A stretch of 64,000 nucleotides of DNA, from the NCBI RefSeq assembly GCF_033807575.1, contig NC_084725.1, positions 3,507,001 to 3,571,000 on the forward strand, written 5' to 3'. Positions within the stretch are counted from its first letter, which is position 1; each line of letters starts with the position of its first letter. The notes below the pieces were generated by a model. That model did not search any database. It was not told where the DNA came from and saw only the letters and a list, made by a program, of their open reading frames with translations. The stretch is from Cydia pomonella (lineage: Eukaryota > Arthropoda > Insecta > Lepidoptera > Tortricidae). Of this stretch, positions 44,186 to 54,781 are shown one piece after another. Both the position numbers and the translations under genes were made by a program.

Positions 44186-44447
44186 GCCCGATTCGAAGAA
44201 TGATTAAGACACGTTTAAGATCTTGGAAAGATCTTTAAAAGATCGATAACTAAACGACATGACAAAATTGACGTTTATTTCGATGCCGCTGCAATGAGAT
44301 CTATCTACGATATTTCTAACGTAAAAGTGACATTGGTTACCCGAATCGAGCTGCTTTTGTCAATTATACGATATACAAACGATATCTAAATGAGATTCTA
44401 TCTAAACCAGAACTTATCGTTATCGTATTTCATTCTTCGAATCGGGC
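44186..44447. repeat. TIR MITE, 262 bp
   Basis: Terminal inverted repeats GCCCGATTCGAAGAATG and CATTCTTCGAATCGGGC are perfect over 17 bp. The interior carries several GATC-rich words and no coding potential. Confidence 0.85.
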
Positions 44448-44997
44448 TGATTGACGAAAATCAAAACCCGCGCGGTCGTAAAATCTTCCGTCGTAGGTTT
44501 TGAGAGGCGTCCAATCGTTTATTCTCTCTCTGTTCCTCGGCTTTACGTCACCTCCTGGTAATTTGGTACCTATTGATTGCTAGTTTATATTTTTACTCGT
44601 CTGTAACAATAGCCACGACATAACTGACATAAAGCAGGGGCGGCGATAAGGGCCGTTTTGTCGGCCTCGATATAGGGCGGGCAAAAAACTATAATATGGT
44701 AATGATGCGCGTTTTCGTTGCTGGACGGCATACGGTTTATTTTATAATCAAACTGTAACAAAATAGCATTTTATACAATCGTGATGTGATAGAGAGCTTT
44801 TTAGTCGAGTACTGTGCTTAAGCAACGAAACTTGCTGAGTTGCCTAAGTAAGGTACGAAATTGAAAAGCTTTATTATATCACTATTGTATACTATGTTCT
44901 ACGATTTATCTAAAATATTACTTTTTTTACTATAAAATCTAAATAATGAATGAAAATTAGTATGTATCTCAGTAGACAAAAATGTAGTAAAAAATTC
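44448..44997. other. gene-free stretch
   Basis: No supportable feature. Confidence 0.45.
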
Positions 44998-45215
44998 ACC
45001 CCCACTTTACGTGTAGGGGAGTTACCTTCAAAAAAATTAAATTTTTAGATTTTATTGTACGACTATGTCGGCTTTATTGATATATATATCCATGCCGAAT
45101 TTCAGCTTTCTAGCACTAACGACCACGGAGCAAAGCCTCGGACAGACAGACAGACTGACAGACAGACAGACATGGCGAAACTATAAAGGTTCCTAGTTGA
45201 CTACCGAACCCTAAA
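44998..45215 (-). repeat. dispersed repeat, reverse orientation
   Basis: ACCCCCACTTTACGTGTAGGGG, ATCCATGCCGAATTTCAGC, ACGACCACGGAGCAAAGCC, a CAGA run and a TACCGAACCCTAAAAA end match the 3627 element in inverse order. Confidence 0.7.
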
Positions 45216-45705
45216 AACGTACTTGGAATGTAAAATTCTCTAGTGCAGAAACGTATCACGTTCTGCACACTTTATAGAACAACTATTCCGCTTTCAGAGC
45301 AAGAGAAAAAAAAAATTATGGCTCGAAACGGTAGCCGCCATTATCTGACGTCATTATATAGGCAGCATACGTAATATTACATAGGTACGTCAAATTAAAC
45401 TATTCCTTATACACGTCAATACTACTAAAACTTACTGATTTAAATTAGTCTCAGATTCAACGCAGCGATCTTAACTTTTATTTAACAACTAGCTTCCAAT
45501 CGTGACTGCGTCTGCGTATAATGAGTACTCTAATACATATTTCCATAAAAAAAAATCATCCTTCTTTTTACCCAGTTAAAAATTTTAAAATCCTTTCTCG
45601 GGACCGAAACTATCTTATTAAAATATAGAACGGGACTTAATCACGTATTAAGTTTTAAATTTACCTTCGATGTTTGGAGGACGGCGTTGTCGCCGTGGTC
45701 TCGAG

Positions 45706-45794
45706 GAAGACTGGCTAAAGTTGACATCAACATCTTCTAGTCGCGCGAGATGTTGCTGTGTCGATACTGTGGATGTTAACTTTAGCCAGTCTTC
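45706..45794. repeat. inverted repeat
   Basis: GAAGACTGGCTAAAGTTGAC (45706) pairs with GTTAACTTTAGCCAGTCTTC, ending at 45794, followed by GATG/CATC pairing near the loop. Confidence 0.8.
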
Positions 45795-45879
45795 TCCATG
45801 GCGCCAAGCGCTGAAAGCTCCACCCAGCGGCTCACGAAGACACTATGAGGAGTCGCTATAGCGCCATCTATCGTAGAGC

Positions 45880-46465
45880 TGTGTTATAGGAACAGGTAGC
45901 CGCCGCCCCGTCTACCTGGAGTGCCAGCAGACTTCGGCGGAGATACCGAGCCGATAAAAGGGGCTGCATGACCTTCAGAGCTCCTTTGACTTGCCCCGAG
46001 CCCTCCTACACGAGTAGCAGAAGGAAGCACAACACACACGCACTCACCAGCACGCCGTCGCACTCGCCAGCTAAGCAACCGGTCACCTTCACCGCGCCCC
46101 GAAACCTGGCCTCACTCAAACGGCATCACCAGGCTAGGGGTCGTGGGGTTGGGTAACGATCGGTAGCGAAGAGCTGGCCTTCACCAGCAGCATACACGTC
46201 CACACATAGACGTGGAATGACCTCCCCACATCGGTGGGAAGCGACCAGCTACAGCCGTCGCAGCCTAACGGCGGATACGGCCACTCATACCTCCCGACAG
46301 GGTGGTATCGAAGGATATCCAGTCAGTCAGAGCTCCTTTGTTCCCGCGACTGTCGTTAGGGTTACTTGAAGTGTAAATTGTAACGTATTTTGTAATTAAT
46401 ATGATTTTTTTAATCCAGTATTTCATCCTTATTTAACATTATAGTAAAATTGTTAAAATTACACT
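45880..46465 (+). mobile_element. GC-rich island, possible solo LTR
   Basis: A GC-rich block begins near TGTTATAGGAACAGGTAGCC, has a TATA-like GATAAAAGG at 45953, a CTTCAGAGCTCC initiator-like word about 25 bp later, and fades into AT-rich sequence ending TGTTAAAATTACA at 46463. TG...CA ends and a promoter would fit a solo LTR. I find no target duplication and no open frame with a motif. A gene promoter or untranslated exon is the alternative. Confidence 0.3.
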
Positions 46466-46772
46466 AATTGCCGCAGCGAAAGTGTTAAGGACGATTTCCG
46501 GGATAAAAAATCAGATCCATTTTCTGAATTTCGTCCAAACTCATTCAGCCAGTACTGTATAATTGAGCTAAACATGTTAGCAACCAAGCTTACATATTTA
46601 AATATAACTAATTCAATTTAATATACCTACCTAAGTTGAACAAATTGCATAATAAAATATATAAGAACATGATTACTTTTTCTTATTTTATTGTGTTTCT
46701 TGGTTATGCCTATTGAAATAACATTATATACTGGTGTTTCTATTATATGGTTTGAGTCACGCTGACAAGCGA

Positions 46773-47690
46773 TTTTTAACCGACTTCAAGATTTCAAAAG
46801 AGGAGGTTATCAATTCTGTTATGTTTCTTTTTTATGTTTGTTACTCCATAAATCCGTCATTTCCGAACCGATATTGAAAATTGTTTTTTTGTTTGAATTT
46901 GTATATATACAGATTTGTCCCGTTCTTGTCAAAACTCAGTTCTGATGATGGGATCCATGAGGAATCGAGGGAACTCTTCAAATGTGGAAGGCATACATAT
47001 AATGAATTTTGTATTTTCTGTAACAAATCAAGCATTTATATTTAAAAAAGTGACATTTGATGAAGTGGAACTGCTGATGATGATCAGAATGTAACTCTTC
47101 AACGACGCATAGTACACGTTTGGCGATTTCTCCTCTTCGCTGTGTTTGTTAAGTAAATAATAATGTCAAAAGAAATTTTTGTCACGGTCGAGTTCTGACG
47201 ATGGGGTCCATGAGGAATCGAGGGAACTCTTCAAATATGAAAGGCATGCATATAGTGATTTTTGTATTTTATTTAATAAATCAAGCATTTACATTAAAAA
47301 AAGTGACATTTGATGAAGTGGAAATGCTGATGATGATCAGAATGTAACTCTTCAACGACGCATAGTACACGTTTGGCGATTTGTCCTCTTCGCAGTTTTT
47401 GTTAAGCAAATTAGATTTTCAAGACAAATTTTTGTCAAGTTTGAGTTCTGACGATGGGGTCCATGAGGACTCGAGGGAACTCCTCAAATGTTAAAAGCAT
47501 ATACATATATATAATAATCTTAGTATTTTCATTAACAAATCAAGTATTTACATTTCTAGAAGTGACATTTGATGAAGTGGAACTGCTGATAAACAGAACG
47601 GAACTCTTCAATGATGCATAGTTCACGTTTGGCAATTTGTTCTCTTTGCCAAGCAGCTAGGTTTTCAAGGCACATTTTTTTATTTCTATC
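46773..47690 (+). repeat. three tandem ~253-bp units of a SINE-like repeat
   Basis: TTTTTAACCGACTTCAAG opens the array. The word TTCTGA(T/C)GATGGG(A/G)TCCATGAGG starts at 46940, 47193 and 47446, exactly 253 bp apart. Each unit continues with TCGAGGGAACTCTTCAAATG, AAGTGACATTTGATGAAGTGG and CACGTTTGGC. A single related copy is at 53545-53790. Confidence 0.88.
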
Positions 47691-47699
47691 CTATTTAGT

Positions 47700-48420
47700 T
47701 TTTTTAATAATTATCTGGTGCTTTATTTCATGCATGGTGTGAAATAATTTATCTTAAATACAGTCGAATAGCCTATTGCGGGTATCTTACCAGTCAACCA
47801 TAGGCTAAATCTGATATGTGTCAAGGTGGGTGCAGTGACAAAAAAAACATGTTACCTCCTTTTCTACATAATTAGGCGTAGGACGCTGTCTTTTTAATTT
47901 CTTTGTATGAAATCTAAAATGAACAATATCGTTCTTTCACCGATCTCCCTCAATGAAGTCGGTTTTTCGATGTGTTCGATTACACACACTACACTAGACA
48001 CCGGCTACGGTTATCTCTACTTAAATAATTGTACACTACGAAAAAACAGTAATCCTAAACTAATCTACTTCTACTTGAATATGTATTACCAACTTAAAAA
48101 TAAAAGAAACGATTAACAATGTCAAATAAATAAATAATTCAAGCATAAATAAATCAAAATAAAAATCAGCCCTAAACCGTAAATCACGAACCTAACATCC
48201 ATATAAGTGATGTAAGTAAATATAAAAAAATAAAAATCTACTTACTTTTCTTCTTGCACCATTTTTACATTTGTGTTTAGCCCTATGGTTGCCTGGTCCA
48301 CCATTTGTATTCTTTTGTATTTTGTGCAATACTTAAAGTTTAAATACATAAATAAAATGGTCCAAAAACAAATAAAAAGTACCTGTCAACTGGAGTTATA
48401 ATACTCAAATGGAATGAATC
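47700..48420. other. gene-free stretch
   Basis: Around 47865-47955 (TTTCTACATAATTAGGCG ... CCTCAATGAAGTCGGTTTTTC) there may be the end of the SINE-like family of the preceding array. Otherwise nothing. Confidence 0.4.
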
Positions 48421-48426
48421 TTATAG

Positions 48427-48769
48427 GCCAATTCGAATTTTATTCATTCGATCTGTTTCCCATATCATACTGATCTGTTAGTGCCAAAAACGACCTTTTT
48501 AGTTGTAGGAATGTCACTTTTGACACTAACAGATCAGTATCATATCGGAAACAGATCTTCTTTTCTTCCTCGCGTTGTCCCGGCATTTTGCCACCGCTTA
48601 TGGGAGCCTGTAAATATCACGATATTTCGTACATAAGTTCGAAAAAACTCATTGGTACGAGCCGGGGTTTAATCCCGCGACTTCTGGATTGCAAGTCGCA
48701 CGCTCTTACCGTTAGGCCACCAGCGCTTGTCTATATCGGAAACAGATCGAATAACTAAAACTCGAACTG
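48427..48769. repeat. palindromic MITE split by a SINE
   Basis: ATTCGATCTGTTTCCCATAT, ATACTGATCTGTTAGTG and their complements pair across a centre near 48495-48515. The right arm is interrupted at 48558-48732 by the SINE and resumes at 48749 with GAATAACTAAAACTCGAA. Confidence 0.8.
48558..48732 (-). mobile_element. tRNA-derived SINE, internally deleted, with 16-bp TSD
   Basis: On the minus strand this reads as the SINE at 2289: AAGCGCTGGTGGCCTAACGG, GATTGCAATCC-like head and GGGATTAAACCCCGGC B-box region, then CGGGACAACGCGAGGAAG and a GAA tail. About half of the body is missing. ATATCGGAAACAGATC at 48542-48557 is repeated exactly at 48733-48748, proving retrotransposition into the MITE. Confidence 0.9.
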
Positions 48770-49094
48770 TCCTGTTAGTCTGTTGCCATGGAAATCCGTA
48801 CGATTTGAAGGTTGTGGTCTAATAATGGCGTTTGTGAAATTGTTCCCAGAAGGTAGTTTACTGAGAGATTATATGTATTATTACGTGTTATGTTATTAAT
48901 GTTTTAGTTCCAAGTTCATTCTGTATGAAATATTACTTATATTGTATTGAATAATGTTAGTTGCCATGTACAGTCAGCGCATGAAACGTATAGTAAAAGG
49001 TTCATGTAAATGTATGCTTATAATATGTTTTTTCTATCATTTATTTATTTAATTAAATAAACGCTAGGCCCGTGGTCGTCCGACACCAAAAATT

Positions 49095-49350
49095 TTGTCA
49101 GAGAAGTGTCAGTTCGGCTGATAGGCATCTCGGGCGATCATAGGGCTGGCGCTTTCTTTGCCCAGAGGCTGTCTGGCGGTGCAGAGGGGTAACGCCGCCA
49201 GCGTTCTTGCGACCATGCCGGAAGGAAGTGATTTGGGGGAGATCTTTTATATTTAGTTTTTAGTTTTAAGTTGTTTTGTGTTAGCATAAGTTCGATTTAT
49301 TTGTTTTAGTTTTAAATTAGTTTTTTTAATAAATCAAATTAATGAGGATG
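49095..49350 (+). mobile_element. retroelement C-terminal tail and 3' UTR
   Basis: DHRAGAFFAQRLSGGAEG, then after a one-base shift NAASVLATMPEGSDLGEIFY and a TAG at about 49258: the same terminal block as the minus-strand element at 43521. The 3' UTR contains TTTAATAAATC near 49325. Confidence 0.65.
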
Positions 49351-49367
49351 AGTATGAAAACAAAATA

Positions 49368-49408
<41 letters not shown>
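49368..49408. repeat. (TA)n microsatellite
   Basis: About twenty TA units with one interrupting G. Confidence 0.95.
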
Positions 49409-49436
49409 ATAAAATAATAAAAGAATTACAATAAAT

Positions 49437-49580
49437 AAATACTATAGGGATATTCTTACACAAATTGACTAAGTCCCACGGTAAGCTCAAGAATGCTTGT
49501 GTTGTGGGTACTCAGACAACGACGTATTTAATATAAAAATACTTAAATACATAGAAAACATCCATGACTCAGGAACAAAT
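49437..49580 (-). mobile_element. tail of a second tRNA-like SINE family
   Basis: The reverse strand reads ATTTGTTCCTGAGTCATGGATG ... GTTGTCTGAGTACCC ... GTGGGACTTAGTCAATTTG. This is the body and 3' end of the family whose head is seen at 55220. A short piece is also at 54060-54125. Confidence 0.65.
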
Positions 49581-49859
49581 AAAGAGATAATGTTTTTCCA
49601 CTTCTAAATATTTTCCATTCTTCATGTTTTTTTTTTAGTATATTATTTTCATAACTAAAAAGTTCCTTAGTAAGGTTTCCTTTTTTTTTTAATTTGCAAC
49701 CAAAAAAAAAATTAAAGCGAAATCTATAAACCTAGAATAAATTATGCCGAAGTGATCGACATCAAAATAAAAGTGATTTGTAAAGATTTATTTAGGGTAA
49801 ACCGTTTTCTCCAGAAATATAAATTTAATAGAAAACGTACCGTTATTTGACACCCTTTT

Positions 49860-50060
49860 CCCTCCAAAATAATAGTAATAATAAATCCGTTTATTTAAGA
49901 CAACATAGGTCCAATCGCATTATAAAGTTAAAAATAAATTAAACAGTATACACATTTAGAAATATTTGAAAACAGGATCGCAAAGCTATTCTTCCCTATT
50001 AAGTATTATACCAGGTAACGAATATATTTCCTGATTCCTAATCTCTATCTACTAATTAGT
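49860..50060 (-). mobile_element. LINE 3' end (minus strand), tentative
   Basis: AAAATAATAGTAATAATAAATCCGTTTATTT on the reverse strand is AAATAAACGGATTTATTATTACTATTATTTT, a tandem-tailed 3' UTR. No coding block. Confidence 0.35.
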
Positions 50061-50228
50061 ACACTGGAAACATGGAACTGTAAACGAGGATGGTTCTGTT
50101 AGTGAACCCTTTAATTATTATTGCTTTAGGGTTCCGCGGGCAATTAGCATAATCGCTCGTGTCCGGGCGCCACAGCAAGTTAACAGGCCAATTCGAACGT
50201 ACATTGACATGGGAATGATATCTGCGGT

Positions 50229-50385
50229 GGCAGCATGGTTCCATTTTCATCACTTGTCACTATGCCCGTCACTTTCGCACTACATACTTGTTAGAACGTG
50301 ACAGGCATGGTGGTACAGTAGGGCTAAGATGGTCGGCTCTTTATCATTTCTAACAAGTATGTAAGTGCGAAAGTGACGCATGATA
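50229..50385. repeat. TIR MITE
   Basis: CGTCACTTTCGCACTACATACTTGTTAGAA (50267-50296) pairs with TTCTAACAAGTATGTAAGTGCGAAAGTGACG (50348-50378) with a single-base gap. A core of about 50 bp is between them. Confidence 0.85.
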
Positions 50386-50391
50386 TAAAAA

Positions 50392-50714
50392 AAAAACGGC
50401 CAAGTGCTAGTCGGACTCGCACAGGAAGGGTTCCGTACCATTATCTATAAAAACGGTCACCCATCCAACTTCGGGGGCGTTGCTTAGCTTCGGTGATTGG
50501 ATGAGAACCTCGAGATTGGAAATAAATATTTATTTTATTCTGTTTTTAGTATTTGTTGTTATAGCGGCAACAGAAATACATAATCTGTAGAAATTTCAAC
50601 TGGCTGACTATCACCGTTCATAGGATACAGCCTGATGAATGACGGACGGACGGACAGACAGGGGAGTCTCAGTAATAGGGTCCCGTTTGACCCTTTAGGT
50701 ACGGAACCCTAAAA
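50392..50714 (+). repeat. dispersed repeat with embedded 5S-like segment
   Basis: CGGCCAAGTGCTAGTCGGACTCGC, GGGTTCCGTACC, then the 5S-like block, TATAGCGGCAACAGAAATAC and a GTACGGAACCCTAAAAA end. It differs from the 13203 copy mainly by about 100 bp including the 5S-like block. Confidence 0.75.
50455..50512 (-). pseudogene. 5S rRNA-derived fragment
   Basis: GGTCACCCATCC ... GGCGTTGCTTAGCTTCGGTGATTGGATGAGAACC corresponds, on the reverse strand, to the conserved middle of eukaryotic 5S rRNA (GGTTCTC..CC.ATCACCGAAG.TAAGC..CG...GG.TGG). A few bases are missing in the loop and both ends of the gene are absent. The comparison is from memory of the conserved 5S core. Confidence 0.7.
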
Positions 50715-51025
50715 AGAGAGGGTATTTGTTTCTCGTTTTCAATATTTATACAAAAAAGCTGTGTAAATTGTGTCCTTTTAGCCATGTGTGTGACCGCACG
50801 GTCCCCAACAAGCTAGTTAATGTATTATTTACTTAATCAAATACCCAGGTCGAGATAGTGGCCCAAACTACACGAGTTTTAATTACTTTTCCTGATAACA
50901 CTTGTTATCTAACTGGAGTACTTGAAGTTGTAGTTTAGAAATGTTTAATTTTCGAGTGGGTTTTGAACTGATACTATTTTAATTATTTTGGGAAGTATCT
51001 AAATATATTAAATTACTAATTAACT

Positions 51026-51263
51026 AGAGACCCGCCCCGGCTTCGCTCGGGTTAGCAAATTATACATCTAAACCTTCCTCTAAAAGCACTTTATTTATAG
51101 ACGGAAACCGCCTTTCACTACCACCTACCGTAGAGGTAGGGGATGTAGAGTTAGAAGCTTGGCTCGACATGAGATCTGATAACTTTTTGACAGTGCGAGC
51201 CATGTCTTGGCAACATTTTACATGAAAATAATTTGGTGGGATTTGACATGAGCTCATAAACAA
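51026..51263 (-). other. repeat fragment joined to an exon-like minus frame
   Basis: 51026-51100 contains GACCCGCCCCGGCTTCGCTCGGG, a word of a widespread animal repeat. The reverse strand from 51263 gives an open 67-residue frame (MFMSSCQIPPNYFHVKCCQD...) with a donor-like CTACG/GTAGGT within it. I recognise no family. Confidence 0.3.
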
Positions 51264-51471
51264 TATGAAAGAAATATCAGTTCAAATTCAAGTATTAAAT
51301 CAAGGTTTTAATTGTAATTTCTTCGTTATAAAACTTAAATAAATGTACTACATTTAATAACAAATTTAGTTTAATTTATAAAGCCTTGCCCAATGGAAAC
51401 TTTAATTCTATCAAACCCGCAAAATTTGAACTGACTGCTAATTATCCGAAGTGAACCAAATGTCTAGGCCC

Positions 51472-51526
51472 TAGAAAGTACATTAGCAGATCCCTAGACT
51501 CTAGGGATCTACTAATGTACTTTCTA
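51472..51526. repeat. short palindrome
   Basis: TAGAAAGTACATTAGCAGATCCCTAGA and its complement with one mismatch, one-base loop. Confidence 0.85.
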
Positions 51527-51852
51527 CGGAATTCAACAAATTTTGTATCAATCTTTCATTATTTTAATTATTTAAGTCTATCATTAGAAATTAACCTCTT
51601 CTGTCCACGTGTGTGTAAGTAACTAATATAACGACGACAAAATTATAGAATGTAAGATTATTTTAGGTAAGTATAGATTTTAATTATTTTTTTCGACTCC
51701 AGCACTTCTATTTGTGAATGAAAGGACTGCCAGTGATATCAACTTCTCTATATCGGCGCTTTTCTATAGGATCATAATAGCAGTGTTATAATGGATATTC
51801 TTACAATGTAGTACACAACAGTTGTTTTATTAATGCTAACTTCTATAACTCT

Positions 51853-52081
51853 GTATCTTTAGGTATTTAAATAAAAGTAAACAGAATGTACCCTCAAATG
51901 GCTCCTTAAGCCAGTTGAGGGTAGATGAAAACATTACATGATCAAATAATGTAGTTTAAAGTCAGGTCGTTCAGTGACAGATCCAGGCGGTTTTGTATTT
52001 GGTTGATTAACCGATAAATGTTATAACTACCCGAAAATGTACAAATTGTTAGTTTACTTTTATTTAAATACCTAAAGATAC
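51853..52081. repeat. inverted repeat with 30-bp perfect arms
   Basis: GTATCTTTAGGTATTTAAAT followed by AAAAGTAAAC at 51853-51882 is reverse-complemented exactly at 52052-52081. The 169-bp interior is non-coding. Confidence 0.85.
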
Positions 52082-52149
52082 AAAGTATAGGCAAAGATCT
52101 ATAAATCAAATTGGTATATTCTTGTAAAGGGATTTACTTTGATTTAATT

Positions 52150-52600
52150 TATCATTTCAATTCAATTCAATTCAATTTATTTATTGCAATCATGTTCATT
52201 GTATACAGATGTTCTATAAACTACAGTCAGTACATGATACTAAATTAACAACTACAACAATGTGTATTTACTTTAACATTAGATGGGCTAAAATGTATTG
52301 TCTAAATATTAACTAATCGATATTATTTCATCCTCTAAGTTATCATTTAAATATTCATCCAATGAGTAGTAATTTTTTTTTAATAAAAGATACTTTATGA
52401 TTTTTTTTTTATCACTTTCTATATTTTTTATGGCATCGGGCAGTTTATTAAATATTTTTATGGCCATGACAAGTGCTGTTGGAATGATTTTTTATTCTAG
52501 AGGCCGGTAGTAATAGTTTGTTTTGGTGTCTCAATAGGTGGGTTGTTCGTAATTCGTATCGTTTTTTTTAAATATGTGAGTATTTTGCCTTGCATCATTT
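52150..52600 (-). mobile_element. LINE C-terminus and 3' UTR (minus strand)
   Basis: The reverse strand encodes VMAIKIFNKLPDAIKNIESD, an IKYLLLKKNYYSLDEYLND stretch and a stop at 52309-52311, the FN.LP..IK.....K..LK ending of Jockey/CR1-like proteins. The right end has tandem TTGAATTGAATTGAAT (AATTC repeats at 52158-52180 on the plus strand) as 3' tail. Homopolymers cause frame shifts. Confidence 0.7.
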
Positions 52601-53290
52601 TAGGTGTTTGCTGCTAAATAAAATATAAATACACAAAATACTCTTTTACGGTTTGCTGTATGTAGCAGTTTCCTAGGACTGCGTACTTTTAGCGTTTGAG
52701 ATCGTTTTCTGATGATGCCGCTGTAGAGTCAGACCAAGATAAGTTGGCAGTAATTTTGGCAGCCTAGACAGTGCAAGTGTTATTTTAAACGTCAAACTTC
52801 TATTAAATTATAACTTTTACTTAACAATTGGGTACTTGTCACATGTTGAATATTATAACAAAATTTAGTTAAATGGATAGAAAATGAGCCATCCATTATA
52901 AAAAAGTGGAATTTAAAAAAATATACTGAGATTATAAAAAAATACAAGGCTCCATTTTTTTTTGTCTTTCAAAAATAGAAAAGAAAATGGTACCATTCGA
53001 CTCCTTACATTTTATTGAAAAATAAATTGTATGACAATTTCCTTGATCCTCCATACATTTAGGACAGACTTATATGATGTGACGTCCCATCACCTTAACA
53101 TTTTGTTAGAGGCGTTTCAATCGTCGACTGCGAGCGTCAGACTTTAACTCTCATTTCTGACCTTTGTGTTGCTTAAATGCCATGAGTCCTATATAGACAT
53201 TTGATCCTCAGGAAAATCAAGATCGTTTGACATTATTTACAAAAAACAGTCAAGTAGCCAATTGCACAGGCTAAGCTATCAAAATCGCTG
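52601..53290. other. gene-free stretch
   Basis: No supportable feature. Confidence 0.45.
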
Positions 53291-53293
53291 CTC

Positions 53294-53387
53294 TAACCAG
53301 CACTAATTTTGGTGCGTGCATTTGGGACGCTACTTGGGGCAGCCTAGCACCGTCCCATATTCCACGCACTAAAATTAGTGCTGGTTA
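53294..53387. repeat. foldback repeat, ~35-bp arms
   Basis: TAACCAGCACTAATTTTGGTGCGTG and CACGCACTAAAATTAGTGCTGGTTA pair with one mismatch, extended by GGGAC/GTCCC. Confidence 0.85.
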
Positions 53388-53544
53388 CTGCGCCATCAAT
53401 TACCTCAAACGCCAAAAATACGCAGCTCTAGAAACTACTACATACAGAAACAAAAAAAAGGAAATAAAATCTACATCTAAAGTACGTTGGCTAAATTTGA
53501 ACTACTTTTCGATGTTTGAATGAATTTACTTATTTACTTTTTTA

Positions 53545-53790
53545 ACCGACTTCAAAAAAGGAGGAGGTTCTCAATTCGACTGTTTTTTTTGTATGTATGT
53601 TACTCGATATCTCCGAGAATCGTGAAGCGATTTTCAAATTTTTTTAATCGAACGGGTATAACCCCGAGATAGTCCCGTTGGCACCAAGTCGCGGTCTGAT
53701 GATGGGATCTTGGAGAAATCGAGGGAACTCTTCAAATGTTATAGGTACATGTATGGCGCTTTCGGTAATATTTGAAGTCGGTTTTATTTT
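53545..53790 (+). mobile_element. single copy of the 46773 SINE-like repeat
   Basis: TTTTAACCGACTTCAAAAAAGGAGG, ACTCGATATCTCCGAGAATC, GATGATGGGATCTTGGAG and AACTCTTCAAATGTTATAGG. The first part matches the start of the 46773 array and the last part its repeated unit. Confidence 0.7.
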
Positions 53791-53867
53791 TTGTTCAAAA
53801 GTTTTTTGTACTATAAATATGTTCTCATATACGCTCTTCTCAGAGCTCAGGACCAGGAGTATATATA

Positions 53868-54044
53868 GGGCATCAGGTTGGAAAACGTCCGACCAGGCTA
53901 CCCAGATACCGATGGAGTGACGAAGCTCTAAAAGACTTGTCCGGTCTGGCTGTACCCAACTGGCGTGAAGTGGCGCAGAATATGGCAGAGTGGCGTTCTC
54001 TTGTGTCAGACGCCATGATTAATTTTGAGTCACTGAGCCAGTAA
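53868..54044 (+). mobile_element. RTE-like LINE C-terminal fragment
   Basis: The frame to the TAA at 54042 encodes VGKRPTRLPRYRWSDEALKD, LSGLAVPNWREVAQ, AEWRSLVSDAMINFESLSQ. This is the same terminal block as 31887-32374 (GRP.RYRW.DE..KDL..L....W...A.....WRSLVS.A..HF.SL). Only the last 58 codons survive. Confidence 0.8.
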
Positions 54045-54059
54045 AATATCTAAATATTA

Positions 54060-54250
54060 AATAAATATTATAGGACATAAATTACACAAATTGACTAAGT
54101 CCCACAGTAAGCTCAATAAGGCTCAATAATCTAAGTAATAGTAAATTGTTAACAAAGGGATGAAATGGTGCCTTTTACCCGAGTTAAACGCTCTACTTTT
54201 TATTTCGAATATACATGTGCTTTAACACGTCTAAGTATAAACTTCATTAT
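54060..54250. repeat. two short repeat fragments
   Basis: ATTACACAAATTGACTAAGTCCCAC at 54078 belongs to the SINE family at 49437. GTAAATTGTTAACAAAGGGATG at 54140 belongs to the family at 33540. Confidence 0.5.
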
Positions 54251-54490
54251 TATTTGATGGTACTTTCAATTATTAATTTAGGTAAAAATATCGTTATTAA
54301 TGGAATGTGGAGCTAAGTGTCAGAATGGAAATTGTATAACAAATTCATTAAAAACTATAACTTTAGTTTCTTATCGTATAAAAAAAAGAAAAATATACAC
54401 TTGAAATGTACAGCGCCCTGCAAAATAGGCGCGATTAATTGACGCCAAGTTGCGGAAACCTAGCCCGCTAGTACCTATATATAATGTATA

Positions 54491-54781
54491 GGTTTTTTTT
54501 TTTATACTACGTCGGTGGCAAACAAGCATACGGCTCGCCTGATGGTAAGCAGTCTCCGTAGCCTATGTACGCCTTCAACTCCAGAGGAGTTACATGCGCG
54601 TTGCCGACCCTAAACCCGCCCCCCCCCTAGTTGAGCTCTGGCAACCTTACTCACCGGTAGGAACACAACACCATGAGTAGGGTCTAGTGTTATTTGGCTG
54701 CTGTTTTCTGTAAGTTGGGCTCTGCTCTAGATCTGGAATAACATCCACTGGCTGTGCCCTACCACACAAAGCGAGGTGCCC
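54491..54781 (-). mobile_element. SINE-like element (minus strand)
   Basis: Poly-T then TATACTACGTCGGTGGCAAAC through GCGTTGCCGACCCTAAACC to ACCACACAAAGCGAGGTGCC: a long copy of the 6055 family in reverse orientation, including its upstream body. Confidence 0.8.

Noticed and set aside
45882..46463. A confirmed solo LTR
   Set aside because: The ends are suggestive, but bases flanking the tested boundaries (GCTG and CTAA) do not match, so it is left as a candidate.
50455..50512. A real 5S rRNA gene
   Set aside because: Both ends and some loop bases are missing and it is embedded in a dispersed repeat.
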